64,000 nt of DNA from assembly GCF_900142215.1 (NCBI RefSeq), contig NZ_FRAC01000009.1, forward strand, positions 62,001 through 126,000, read 5' to 3'. The stretch comes from Anaerocolumna jejuensis DSM 15929. GTDB lineage: Bacteria; Bacillota; Clostridia; Lachnospirales; Lachnospiraceae. The position numbers were made by a program, and so were the translations under genes. The notes beneath the pieces are model-generated. The model had not been told where the DNA came from. It saw only the letters and a program-made list of their open reading frames with translations, and made no database searches. Of the stretch, positions 16,085-24,344 are shown in pieces (position 1 is the first letter of the stretch; each line of letters starts with the position of its first letter).

Positions 16085-16726
16085 TTATCCGCGTTTTCCC
16101 GTCAGATAGTACACTGCCAGCTGGGTTCTGTGGGATATTCCTTCCTTCTCCAGGATATTGCTGATATAATTTTTTACAGTGCCTTCGGACAGGAACAGCT
16201 TTTCTGCGATTTCCTTGTTGGATAAGCCCTCTGAAACGGCCCTTATAATTTCCATTTCCCTGTCCGTATATAACTCCCTGGGAAAGCCTTTTGCTCCCAT
16301 TATGCTGTTGTCTGCCTGGGTAAGCCTTGTAAGAATACTTTCCTCCATGACTCCGGCACCGTTATGGATGGACTTTATCATTTGCTTTAACTGGTCCGGC
16401 GTATGGTTTTTGATCAGGTAACCCTTGGCGCCGTTCTTCATAGCCTCTCTTACCAGGTCATAGTCATCAAAGGTTGTGAGAATCAGTACCTTTGCAAGAT
16501 TCTCCTTTACAATAATCCCGGTTGCTTCAATTCCGTCCATAACCGGCATCTGAATATCCATAAGGACGACGTCGGTAGGATTTCTTCTGGCTGCTTCCAC
16601 CGCTTCTCTGCCGTCTGCCGCACAGCCCGTAACCAGAAATTCCTCATCTACGCTTAAAATTATTCTCATGCCATCCCGCACAAAATCACTGTCATCCGCT
16701 ATAATTACCCGTATCCTGTCAGCCAT
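16085..16726 (-). CDS. NarL/FixJ (LuxR-HTH) response regulator
   Basis: 213 residues. Receiver domain (1-120) with acidic pocket DD near 10, phosphoacceptor in DVVLMDIQMPVMDG (about D56), TTFDD and the K in AKGYLIKN. LuxR-type HTH (~148-210: ELYTDREMEIIRAVSEGLSN..., then EGTVKNYISNI). Last gene of a five-gene operon; its start overlaps the kinase gene by 8 bp. Likely binds the dyads at the operon promoter near 21100-21174. Confidence 0.92.
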   Translation of the reverse strand: MADRIRVIIADDSDFVRDGMRIILSVDEEFLVTGCAADGREAVEAARRNPTDVVLMDIQMPVMDGIEATGIIVKENLAKVLILTTFDDYDLVREAMKNGAKGYLIKNHTPDQLKQMIKSIHNGAGVMEESILTRLTQADNSIMGAKGFPRELYTDREMEIIRAVSEGLSNKEIAEKLFLSEGTVKNYISNILEKEGISHRTQLAVYYLTGKRG

Positions 16727-17930
16727 GTTCCCCTCCTTTTTGAGCGCCTTCTATGGGCAGCAGCATATTAATAACAAAGCCGTTATCCCCTGCAAAGCTG
16801 ATAAAGCCCTTTGCCTCCCTGACACGCCTTCTCATTCCGTCCAGTCCCATGCCCTCCTTGATCTGCGCACAGCCCCTGCCGTTATCCGATACCGTACAGC
16901 GGACCATGCGGTTCATGACAAATATCTCTATGGAAATTTTGGTGCAGAAGGAGTATTTTAAGGCATTGGAGACGGCCTCAAAGCAATTATCCAGAATGAT
17001 TTCCCAGTACTTTCCGCTGATATCTTCCCCTTCTCCCGTTAAGGAAAAATCTGCTTCTATTCCGTATTTTTTTCTGCAATCCTCACAGAGGCTGTTGAGC
17101 TGGATAGAGGCAAGCTGCTTCTTTCCCGGCCGTTCCTGCCGCAAAAGCCCCCGAATCTCATCCATACTGGACCTTAAGCTGTCAATGACCGCCTGCAGCA
17201 TCTCCCTGCTTCCTTCCCTGTCCTTCTCCATGATTACCTTGACTGCCTCTAACTGGTATACGGAACCGTTTATACTGTGTCCCAGTTTGTCATGAAGTGC
17301 CTGGGCCAGCCACGCCCTCTCCTCCAGTACCTTATTCTCAAAATACAGGCGGTTTCTGTCCACTTCCTTCCGGTACTCCGTTTCACTCCTCCTCAGGTCC
17401 CTTTTAAGGACCTCTTCCTTTTGGGAGTTCATTTCTGTCTTGACCTGCTCCCTTTTGACAATGATATAATGTTGGAAGTACAGTGCCAGGATAAAGGAAG
17501 CTACCACAAAATAGGCTGCTTTCCCATCTGTCAGGAAAATACCGAGGTAGGCTGCCGGATAATAGAAAGGCTTCCATCTGAAAATTATTATGATATCCAA
17601 AAGCACCATTGGCAGCAGGTAAATATATGCCTTTTCCAATCCCCAGACCAGAATACAGATTGAAATCACCTCAGCCGTCAAAGGCACAGCTGAATTTCCA
17701 ACTGCCAAGAGAGCCTTGGCGGTATTACTCTTAAGGTCCTCTCTTTTCTCTTCCTTAAATTCCAGCCAAACTACAGACACAAAAAGGAAGGCTGCCACCA
17801 GCAGCGCCTGGTAGGAAATTCCACCTTCCCTATTCCCAGTAAATACTGCCGCATAAACCGTAACAGCCATAACCATAATCAGCTTAATAAATACAAAATA
17901 GCGCAATTCCAAATGTTCCTGCATCCTCAT
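16719..17930 (-). CDS. DesK-type sensor histidine kinase
   Basis: 403 residues. About five N-terminal membrane helices (20-155) without a large outside loop, a coiled coil (~160-205), then a HisKA_3 phosphoacceptor region (ALHDKLGHSINGSVYQLE, His near 215) and an HATPase_c domain ending with CTVSDNGRGC and GMGLDGMRRRV. The absence of an extracellular domain suggests sensing of membrane state or of the partner ABC transporter. Overlaps the upstream permease gene by 4 bp and the response-regulator gene by 8 bp. Confidence 0.9.
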   Translation of the reverse strand: MRMQEHLELRYFVFIKLIMVMAVTVYAAVFTGNREGGISYQALLVAAFLFVSVVWLEFKEEKREDLKSNTAKALLAVGNSAVPLTAEVISICILVWGLEKAYIYLLPMVLLDIIIIFRWKPFYYPAAYLGIFLTDGKAAYFVVASFILALYFQHYIIVKREQVKTEMNSQKEEVLKRDLRRSETEYRKEVDRNRLYFENKVLEERAWLAQALHDKLGHSINGSVYQLEAVKVIMEKDREGSREMLQAVIDSLRSSMDEIRGLLRQERPGKKQLASIQLNSLCEDCRKKYGIEADFSLTGEGEDISGKYWEIILDNCFEAVSNALKYSFCTKISIEIFVMNRMVRCTVSDNGRGCAQIKEGMGLDGMRRRVREAKGFISFAGDNGFVINMLLPIEGAQKGGEHG

Positions 17931-19180
17931 TCATTCCTGCCATATTTTAAACCAATGGCACCCGTACTCATTATTATTACAAGGTAAGCTGCCGTAATAC
18001 AAAGTATCATAAAGTATACGGAAGAGTCTTTTACCATCATGCCTTCCGCGGCTATGACAGTCCACCTCTGAGGCATCAGCCTGGAAGTATTTCTCAACAT
18101 CCTGCTCGCATCGTCCATGGGAAAATACAAGCCGGCCAGCATGGAGCTTATGCACCAGGTCATAAAAGCCAGATAGCTGGCACTCATAACATTGTTTAAG
18201 AGAATTCCCGTAACCAGGCTCATAGTGCAGAATATCATCCCCAAAAGCCCTATTAAAAGCAGATAATTCCATGTACTGATTCCAAAATCCGTTTTTACAA
18301 ATACTGCAATCCCTATTCCCATTATAACAGTTTGTAAAAAGGCTGTCATCAGAGTTATGATTATTTTTGCCAGCATATACGTAACCTCACCGGTTCCGGT
18401 CAGTTTAAGCCTGGTATATACCAGATTGTTTTTCTCTTCCACGGCTGTCTGAGCAATGAAGATGCCGGCGTAAAGGAAGGCAATTGTCACTATGGCCACA
18501 GAAAACTTGATAGAATATAATTTTATTTTTTGTGCATCATTTAAATCTGATGCCAGCCCATTATTTAGGAAGGTTACTTCCTTTTTTGGCTGAGCATTTT
18601 CCAAAGCCTGCAGCTGCTTTAATAAACTCTCTGTATCCTTACCCTTTTCCGGCTTTTGAAAGGCAGCTGCTGTCTGCTCCAAGGATTGATAGAACAGTTC
18701 TTCCCTTTCATCCTGTCCTGTCTTATAAAAGGTAATACTGTCTTCTACCCGGCCTTCCAGAAGTTTTTTATCAAAATCCTGATTTAGGCATAAGAAGCTT
18801 AAAGCGGCGTCCTTGTCTATATGAAATTCCATGTTATCTGCTATTTTTTCATCCGGTATATTAGCTGCATCCACATGGTAAATCTGATAGATTCCTTCCT
18901 GTGCCAGCTGCTTTAAAAAATACCCGGACAGCTCTGTCATGGATTTGTCATACACCAGTATGGGCATTAGTGTATAATCTCTTTCATAGACTACCTTTTC
19001 CTCCATATCCTTCAGCTCAATAATATCCTGGAGCTTTTCCTTTGAGCTGGAGATTCCATCCAGCCTGATGTTTAAAAGCATTACGGAAAACACCGGAACC
19101 ACAAACAGAAAAAAGAGGAACCCTTTATTTCGAAGCAATAGCTTTAGATTCATTATTAAAAGTGTACGAAGAGCATTCAT
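17927..19180 (-). CDS. ABC-2 type transporter permease (second subunit)
   Basis: 417 residues with the ABC-2 layout: one N-terminal membrane helix (~18-36), a long extracytoplasmic segment (~40-215), and five to six C-terminal helices. Together with the neighbouring permease and ATPase it should form a drug, lipid or peptide exporter. Start moved to ATG 19180 (GGGAGG upstream); this overlaps the previous stop by 4 bp. The longer frame would start inside the upstream permease. Confidence 0.88.
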   Translation of the reverse strand: MNALRTLLIMNLKLLLRNKGFLFFLFVVPVFSVMLLNIRLDGISSSKEKLQDIIELKDMEEKVVYERDYTLMPILVYDKSMTELSGYFLKQLAQEGIYQIYHVDAANIPDEKIADNMEFHIDKDAALSFLCLNQDFDKKLLEGRVEDSITFYKTGQDEREELFYQSLEQTAAAFQKPEKGKDTESLLKQLQALENAQPKKEVTFLNNGLASDLNDAQKIKLYSIKFSVAIVTIAFLYAGIFIAQTAVEEKNNLVYTRLKLTGTGEVTYMLAKIIITLMTAFLQTVIMGIGIAVFVKTDFGISTWNYLLLIGLLGMIFCTMSLVTGILLNNVMSASYLAFMTWCISSMLAGLYFPMDDASRMLRNTSRLMPQRWTVIAAEGMMVKDSSVYFMILCITAAYLVIIMSTGAIGLKYGRNE

Positions 19181-20292
19181 TGATTTTTCCTCCCCCTTCC
19201 GTCTGCCAGAAGCAGTCCTCCCACGAAGGCAGTTATACTGATAACAGCAAGATATAAAAGACACCTGGTCCCATAATCACTTCTTCCCATTGTAGAATAT
19301 TCCACCAGGGTCCTGTTGATATAATACAAAGGCGACAACTCTTTCAGCCTGTCGGAAACTGCCGAATAAAAATATGTTTCAAAGCTTCCTCCAAGAAAAC
19401 CAGCCACCCATACAAGTGTGAAAATAACTCCGACAGTCACCGCCATATTCCCGAAAAGATAGTATATAAAGATACTAAAGAGTGCAGCTGCTATAACACT
19501 GCAGGCCATGACCAGCAAGGTGCCCGGCAGCCTTCCCCACTTTATTCCAAAGAGTAATGTATTCAGTGCCGCACTGGAAAAGGTCAACAGCATGGTAAGT
19601 GAAATACAGGGCAGCACCTTGCCAAGGTATAAGGAAAAGCTGGATAAGGGCGATGCCTTGAGTCTTGGCACAATGCGGTTCTTCCTTTCACTGCTGAAAA
19701 CAGGGGACATAATAATGATACTGCACCAGCTGAAATAGACGATATAAATAATACCGTAATAATCAGTTGAGTCAGGCTTTGGAACTGTATTTAAGGAAAC
19801 CGTTCGTATGCTGGTTCCGTTTCTGTCTCCATTTCCATTTCCGTTCCCGACACCGGCATCAGCCTGTTTTAAGGACTGCACCACCTGATGGAGGAAATAT
19901 TCCATAACGCCTGCCTCGGTTTCCATATCCTTCTGCTTATAAATGTGATAGGAACCTTTATTAAATTCCACGAATACGGCTGCTTCCTTTCTCTGAAAAA
20001 TATCTTCAACCGACTTTAAAGAAGAGGTGCCATCAAGTGAAAATTCACGCAATTCAATCTTATTCTCCTTTGCCGCCTCCTTAATGGAGGCCATGGCCCC
20101 CTCCCAGCTGCTTCCCGCTTCTAAACTATAACCTGCCGTAAAAGTATCTGCCGGGGTATAGCTTGTCAGCATTGCTTTGAAAGCACTGGATAAGGAGGCA
20201 ATTACAAATACAGGTCCTACAAGCATAAGTATGATAACCCACTTATTGCGAAACATTAATTTAAAATTATTCTTTATTAAAGCCCAAGGCAT
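19177..20292 (-). CDS. ABC-2 type transporter permease (first subunit)
   Basis: 371 residues with the same architecture as the next gene: a membrane helix at ~18-36, an extracytoplasmic domain of ~150 residues, then several helices. The segment KQADAGVGNGNGNGDRNGTS is a Gly/Asn-rich flexible stretch. It begins 3 bp after the ATPase stop and overlaps the second permease by 4 bp. Confidence 0.88.
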   Translation of the reverse strand: MPWALIKNNFKLMFRNKWVIILMLVGPVFVIASLSSAFKAMLTSYTPADTFTAGYSLEAGSSWEGAMASIKEAAKENKIELREFSLDGTSSLKSVEDIFQRKEAAVFVEFNKGSYHIYKQKDMETEAGVMEYFLHQVVQSLKQADAGVGNGNGNGDRNGTSIRTVSLNTVPKPDSTDYYGIIYIVYFSWCSIIIMSPVFSSERKNRIVPRLKASPLSSFSLYLGKVLPCISLTMLLTFSSAALNTLLFGIKWGRLPGTLLVMACSVIAAALFSIFIYYLFGNMAVTVGVIFTLVWVAGFLGGSFETYFYSAVSDRLKELSPLYYINRTLVEYSTMGRSDYGTRCLLYLAVISITAFVGGLLLADGRGRKNQ

Positions 20293-20295
20293 CGC

Positions 20296-21066
20296 TTATA
20301 CCCCCTCCGTGTAATCCCGCAGCTTTTTACCGGTTAATGTCAGGAATACTTCTTCCAGCGTAAGTTCCTTTTCCGCATCCGCCGTTACCAGCTGCTTTAA
20401 CTCCTCCCTGGAGCCCGTTGCAATGACCTTGCCGCTGTCCATTATGGCAATCCTTCTGCATACGGCCTCCACCTCCTCCATATAGTGGCTGGTGTAGATA
20501 ATGGTGGTCCCAGCCCTGTTGGCCTCTTTGATTTTCTCCAGTATAAAATTTCTGGATTGGGGGTCAATTCCCACTGTGGGCTCATCAAAAATCAGAAGCT
20601 CCGGTTTATGCCCCAGCGCACAGGCTATGTTCAGCCTTCTCTTCATTCCTCCCGAAAAGTTTTTGGCAAATACATTCCTTTTATCCGATAAGCCTACAAA
20701 CTCCAGTGATTCCTCCACTGCCTTTTTTAACTCCGCCCCCTTGATTCCGTAAAGGGAGGTGAACAGCTCCACATTCTCCCATGCCTTTAAATTCTCGTGA
20801 ATGGCAAGCTCCTGAGGGATATAGCCTATTTTACCAAGGAGCTTCTTCCCCTCCTCCTTCATATCCCTTCCAAAGAGGCAGATACTTCCTGCATTTGGCT
20901 TAACCAGCCCGCAAATCATATTCATCGTAGTGGATTTGCCGGCTCCGTTAGGACCAAGAAGGCCAAATATCTCCCCTCTTCCGATCTCTAAGGTCAGGCA
21001 ATCTACAACTGCCTTGTTACTGTACTTTTTAGTAATTCCATCTGTTTTTAAAACAATGTCATTCAT
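20296..21066 (-). CDS. ABC transporter ATP-binding protein of the ABC-2 exporter
   Basis: 256 residues with Walker A GPNGAGKST (about 38), Q-loop YIPQELA, signature NFSGGMKRRLN, Walker B ELLIFDEPTVGIDP and H-loop YTSHYMEE. It is the DrrA/CcmA-like subfamily used with ABC-2 permeases. First gene of the operon ATPase, permease, permease, kinase, regulator, all joined by overlaps or 3-bp gaps. Start: ATG after GGGAGGATGGCAGG. Confidence 0.93.
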   Translation of the reverse strand: MNDIVLKTDGITKKYSNKAVVDCLTLEIGRGEIFGLLGPNGAGKSTTMNMICGLVKPNAGSICLFGRDMKEEGKKLLGKIGYIPQELAIHENLKAWENVELFTSLYGIKGAELKKAVEESLEFVGLSDKRNVFAKNFSGGMKRRLNIACALGHKPELLIFDEPTVGIDPQSRNFILEKIKEANRAGTTIIYTSHYMEEVEAVCRRIAIMDSGKVIATGSREELKQLVTADAEKELTLEEVFLTLTGKKLRDYTEGV

Positions 21067-21097
21067 CCTGCCATCCTCCCTGCTTCTCAGCTTTCTG

Positions 21098-21174
21098 ATG
21101 GTATCTTACCATGCTATACTGACTTCCGGTAGTGAAAAAAGAAAGAAAGGAATATGACTTTCGTCACATTCCTT
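21098..21174 (-). promoter_or_regulatory. Operator-like dyads at the exporter/two-component promoter
   Basis: Two dyads lie before the ATPase gene. The first is a 28-bp imperfect dyad (21147-21174; arms AAGGAATATGAC and GTCACATTCCTT around TTTC, core TGAC-N4-GTCA). The second is the perfect dyad ATGGTATCTTACCAT (21098-21112). A -10-like TATAGC lies at 21113-21118 with a poor -35, so the long dyad would be centred near -54, a position suited to activation by the encoded NarL-type regulator. Confidence 0.55.
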
Positions 21175-21334
21175 AGACTGCAGATAAAGCCAATTATAAA
21201 AAAAGCATATAACTATATGTGTATAAATGATCAATACTATATTTTTATCCTTGCTTATGGTATTCTTTAATTAATTTGAATTTGCAATTAGCTTTTGAGA
21301 AATAAGGCAAAGAAAATTACGAGAGGTAAAACAC

Positions 21335-22381
21335 ATGAGAAAAACGCTTCAGGATGTGGCAAGCTATTTAAAGGAAATTATGGTGCCCGAAACGCACGAA
21401 GCATATGCGCTCAATCCTGCCTATACAAATGTTTTAGTTGACGAGAGCATACATGAGGGCGTTCAGGCGTTCAGAGCCTTTTTGGTTCGGCTTTACGATG
21501 TTTTATACGCCAAAGGCAATGTCTATGATAATAGCAAAAAAGCTGCCCATGAATATGAAAACCGCACCACTCTTTCGGTGTATTATCCGTTCCTGCACAA
21601 TGTAAGCACTATACTAATGAATATAGGTTATCATGGAATACCAATTGAAAACGCGCAATCTCTCGCCTGTGGAAATATCGTATTGGGCAGAAAGCTGTCT
21701 GTTGCCAAAAACCTTGAATGTCTGCGCTTTCTGGCGGATTGCGGTATTTGCATTGACGGCATTGATATAAATGATAAAAAGCAAAACTTGTCAGACATCA
21801 AAACCATAAAGATTACATATCCAGATAACCCCACTATGCTGACAGGCCTGAAGGTCATGGCAATCGCCGAAATAGACCATGGCACCCTCGTCAACCAGGA
21901 TGTTTTTTTGCGCTGTGATTACAGGGCATTGAAAAAGGATGAAACCGATGTGCTTTCCATCGTGCAGGATACGATAAAGCCTTTGTCCTCAGATGTGCAG
22001 GATTTCATTCTGCAGCTGCATCAGCGCTATCTGGATAAAGGACTTACCTGCGTCGTGGAAGTTAAAGGGTTTCATATCTATATAAAGTATTGTTATAAAC
22101 GGAAGGATTTATGGGGAATTAACGCTTCCCTAGGCAACGGCTATCATATCAATGTGAAACCGGCAAAGACCCACGAGTACACTGACACCCTCAAAACATT
22201 TCCTCCCATTTTGCAGGAACTGATTGCAAAGGGATATGGCTGCGGCAGAAAAAGAGAAATCGGTCATTGTGATGGCGGCTGCCGTGGACTTCCCATATCG
22301 TTGGATGATTCTGTTCTATATATCCGAGATGATATTGAAACATGGTTTGATCAAGAATTGTCATGCTTGCAAAAGAAATAA
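21335..22381 (+). CDS. Protein of unknown function with C-terminal Cys/His cluster
   Basis: 348 residues that I do not recognise. No membrane segment or signal peptide. The N-terminal half is mixed helix/strand; the C-terminal part (~300-348) contains GYGCGRKREIGHCDGGCRGL, four Cys and one His in a small space that could bind a metal, followed by an acidic amphipathic tail. Codon choice (more GCG, CGC) looks a little unlike the neighbours, a weak hint of transfer. It is divergent from the exporter operon and alone in its transcription unit, ended by the hairpin at 22448. Start: ATG 21335 after GAGAGG. Confidence 0.7.
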   Translation: MRKTLQDVASYLKEIMVPETHEAYALNPAYTNVLVDESIHEGVQAFRAFLVRLYDVLYAKGNVYDNSKKAAHEYENRTTLSVYYPFLHNVSTILMNIGYHGIPIENAQSLACGNIVLGRKLSVAKNLECLRFLADCGICIDGIDINDKKQNLSDIKTIKITYPDNPTMLTGLKVMAIAEIDHGTLVNQDVFLRCDYRALKKDETDVLSIVQDTIKPLSSDVQDFILQLHQRYLDKGLTCVVEVKGFHIYIKYCYKRKDLWGINASLGNGYHINVKPAKTHEYTDTLKTFPPILQELIAKGYGCGRKREIGHCDGGCRGLPISLDDSVLYIRDDIETWFDQELSCLQKK

Positions 22382-22447
22382 ACATTTTATTCATTGCGCC
22401 TTTTAAGCAGAAGCATGACGAATTCCAAATAGATACATAGATTTACT

Positions 22448-22473
22448 AAAGGCACGGAAATTCCCGTGCCTTT
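22448..22473. terminator. Hairpin terminator after the unknown 348-residue gene
   Basis: AAAGGCACGG and CCGTGCCTTT form a perfect 10-bp stem with a 6-nt loop. It could also stop transcription coming from the right. Confidence 0.7.
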
Positions 22474-22565
22474 GGCCTGTATAAATATCGTCACATTCCT
22501 TTCTTTTGTCATTGCCTGTTTATGCTGCAAATACCTACAGGGAAGAGTTCCTCCATCGCAGACTG

Positions 22566-23417
22566 TTAAAATTCCGGCAGGTAAAAGGTAGCAGGCAAGG
22601 AATCATGCCTGATGCCGTTTAATATCCTTGTTGCATATTCCCTCCCCAAGTGGCTGAAATACCTCTCCATTTCCCCGTCATCACCAAATACCTTCTGAAA
22701 CATATCAGTAAGCAGGCTGTTTATCTTTTTTTCTGCTGTTTCTTCGCTGTCGTCTTTGAAAAACTGCTTTACAGCCATTAAATCCCCTTCGGAAAGAAAC
22801 AGCCTGCCTACCGGCTTCCTGGCTGCAATACATCCTACGACCATCAGCAATACGGCATAGGCTATATTGTCATAATACAGGTTCCTGTAATCAGGCATTA
22901 CTCTTTCAAGAAGCTGTTCCACCTGTGCAGTATCAAAAGCCTTTAAGAAATCATTTTCTATTTTGATAGCTTGAAGATAATTGTAGATAGCATCCACTCC
23001 GCATAACTCGTTTACGGGTCTTAAAGTAGGATAATCCAGGGTAAGAATGTGGTCCTGGGGCTTGAATTTCGGATCATACCACAGGAAAAAGGATGGCATT
23101 CCTTCCAGAACCGTATCCCTTAAATTCCTGCAGCCGTAATCCTTAAACTCCTCCAACAGGGCATTATAAAATTCCTTTGTTTTATAAACCTTTGCTGTCA
23201 CTGCATCAAACCCAAGCTTATAGGCAGTTTCCGCATTGATTTTCTCCTTTGTCCTGATACCAAATTCCTTACCCCTGTCATACTCCTCCATGCAGTAAAG
23301 TATGGCTTCCATCAGCATTCTGGCTGTCTCGTAGGTGACTGAGCTGCTGTCACCGGAGGTATATTTATATGTCAGCTTTTCTACCAGAGGCAAAAGCTCT
23401 TCCATCTCGTACTCCAT
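22566..23417 (-). CDS. DUF6179-like protein
   Basis: 283 residues, acidic and largely helical, without membrane segments or catalytic motifs I can name. From memory it matches the DUF6179 family that occurs in Lachnospiraceae next to DUF6323, as here; this is a recollection, not a search. The gene begins 11 bp after the DUF6323-like stop, so they form an operon. Function unknown. Start: ATG after GGGAGGATAA. Confidence 0.75.
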   Translation of the reverse strand: MEYEMEELLPLVEKLTYKYTSGDSSSVTYETARMLMEAILYCMEEYDRGKEFGIRTKEKINAETAYKLGFDAVTAKVYKTKEFYNALLEEFKDYGCRNLRDTVLEGMPSFFLWYDPKFKPQDHILTLDYPTLRPVNELCGVDAIYNYLQAIKIENDFLKAFDTAQVEQLLERVMPDYRNLYYDNIAYAVLLMVVGCIAARKPVGRLFLSEGDLMAVKQFFKDDSEETAEKKINSLLTDMFQKVFGDDGEMERYFSHLGREYATRILNGIRHDSLPATFYLPEF

Positions 23418-23428
23418 TTATCCTCCCG

Positions 23429-23971
23429 TTAATCCCAAAAAAGTTCTTTCAGTACCGATAAATATAAATCCTTATCCCACCGTACCACATCATCGAACTG
23501 GCCGTATTCTCCGTGTCCGCCGGTCTCCTTATATCCATCGTAGCCTGCCCGTACAGCTTCTGCAAATTTTTCAAGACAGGTTCCTGCCAGATATTCCGTA
23601 TCCCCGGTACATACTTCTTCAAACTGCTCCTTCATAAAAGTAATCAATTCATCATCTGTCAGATTATCCTCGGCTTCATTCTTGAACTGATAGAAGATGT
23701 CCTGAAGATCTGTCAATGTCTGAAGGTAATTATCCTGGTTAATATACTGGGAGTCACAAAATTGAAAAATAAGTTTCTGCAAGATGCCATCTCCGAATTC
23801 GATCCGCTGGCTGCTCTTAAGGCTGTCATTCCGCATGACAACCAGCTCCTTCGCATCTTCATAGGATAGTGTAAGGCCGAAGCTTTCCGTTTTTTCATTA
23901 ACTGCCACCAATGACCTGATTTCTTCTTCCTGCTTCTTTAACTGCATCAATTCAAATAAATTGTCCTCCAT
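23429..23971 (-). CDS. DUF6323-like protein
   Basis: 180 residues, acidic. MEDNLFELMQLKKQEEEIRS opens a helical N-terminus; LTLSYEDAKELVVMRNDSL and the C-terminal RWDKDLYLSVLKELFWD look conserved. First gene of the pair with the DUF6179-like protein, which suggests the two products act together. Start at ATG 23971 with AAGGAGG seven nt upstream; the longer frame begins with TTG upstream of that site. Confidence 0.75.
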   Translation of the reverse strand: MEDNLFELMQLKKQEEEIRSLVAVNEKTESFGLTLSYEDAKELVVMRNDSLKSSQRIEFGDGILQKLIFQFCDSQYINQDNYLQTLTDLQDIFYQFKNEAEDNLTDDELITFMKEQFEEVCTGDTEYLAGTCLEKFAEAVRAGYDGYKETGGHGEYGQFDDVVRWDKDLYLSVLKELFWD

Positions 23972-24130
23972 ATAAAAACCTCCTTCCAAGGTAGTATCTC
24001 ATTATAGGTCAGCTTCCAATCTATTACAAGACTTGAAAATTTCTAGGTTTTGTGGTATTATATAGGTAGTAAGAGACAGGAAGATATGAGAATTCTGTCT
24101 CTTTTATTTTTCCATGTTCAATGATTTTTT

Positions 24131-24285
24131 GAACGTGTTCAGCGATTTTTGAGCAAGCTCAGCAATTTTTCGAACGAGTTCAGCGATTTTTCGAACAAGT
24201 TCAGCGATTTTTCGAACGAGTTCAGCGATTTTCCGAACAAGTTCAGCGATTTTTCGAACAAGTTCAGCGATTTCCGAACAGGCTT
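24131..24285. repeat. Array of eight 21-bp units, each with a GAAC-NN-GTTC dyad
   Basis: Dyads start at 24131, 24151, 24172, 24193, 24214, 24235, 24256 and 24276 (steps 20, 21, 21, 21, 21, 21, 20). Six read GAAC-NN-GTTC exactly. The second reads GAGCAAGCTC, with both arms changed so symmetry is kept. The last is degenerate and overlaps the -35 of the LysR promoter. Units are joined by AGCGATTTTTC-like spacers. Two helical turns per step would place all sites on one face of the DNA. Open frames across it are only repeat translations. Confidence 0.9.
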
Positions 24286-24312
24286 TGTTAAAATCCGGTT
24301 ATGTGATATAAT
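24285..24312 (+). promoter_or_regulatory. Promoter of the LysR gene next to the dyad array
   Basis: TTGTTA (24285-24290), 16-bp spacer, TATAAT (24307-24312). The RNA would start near 24318, giving a short leader with AGGAGG at 24332. The dyad array ends on the -35. Confidence 0.7.
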
Positions 24313-24344
24313 ATTCCTATTCAAAAATGGCAGGAGGCAGGCTT

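Noticed and set aside
16753..17295. 180-residue plus-strand frame opposite the histidine kinase
   Set aside because: Antisense of the HATPase and HisKA_3 motifs, no supporting start site.
24131..24285. Possible CRISPR-like array
   Set aside because: The 21-bp units are contiguous with no unique spacers and no cas genes nearby; they are tandem dyads.
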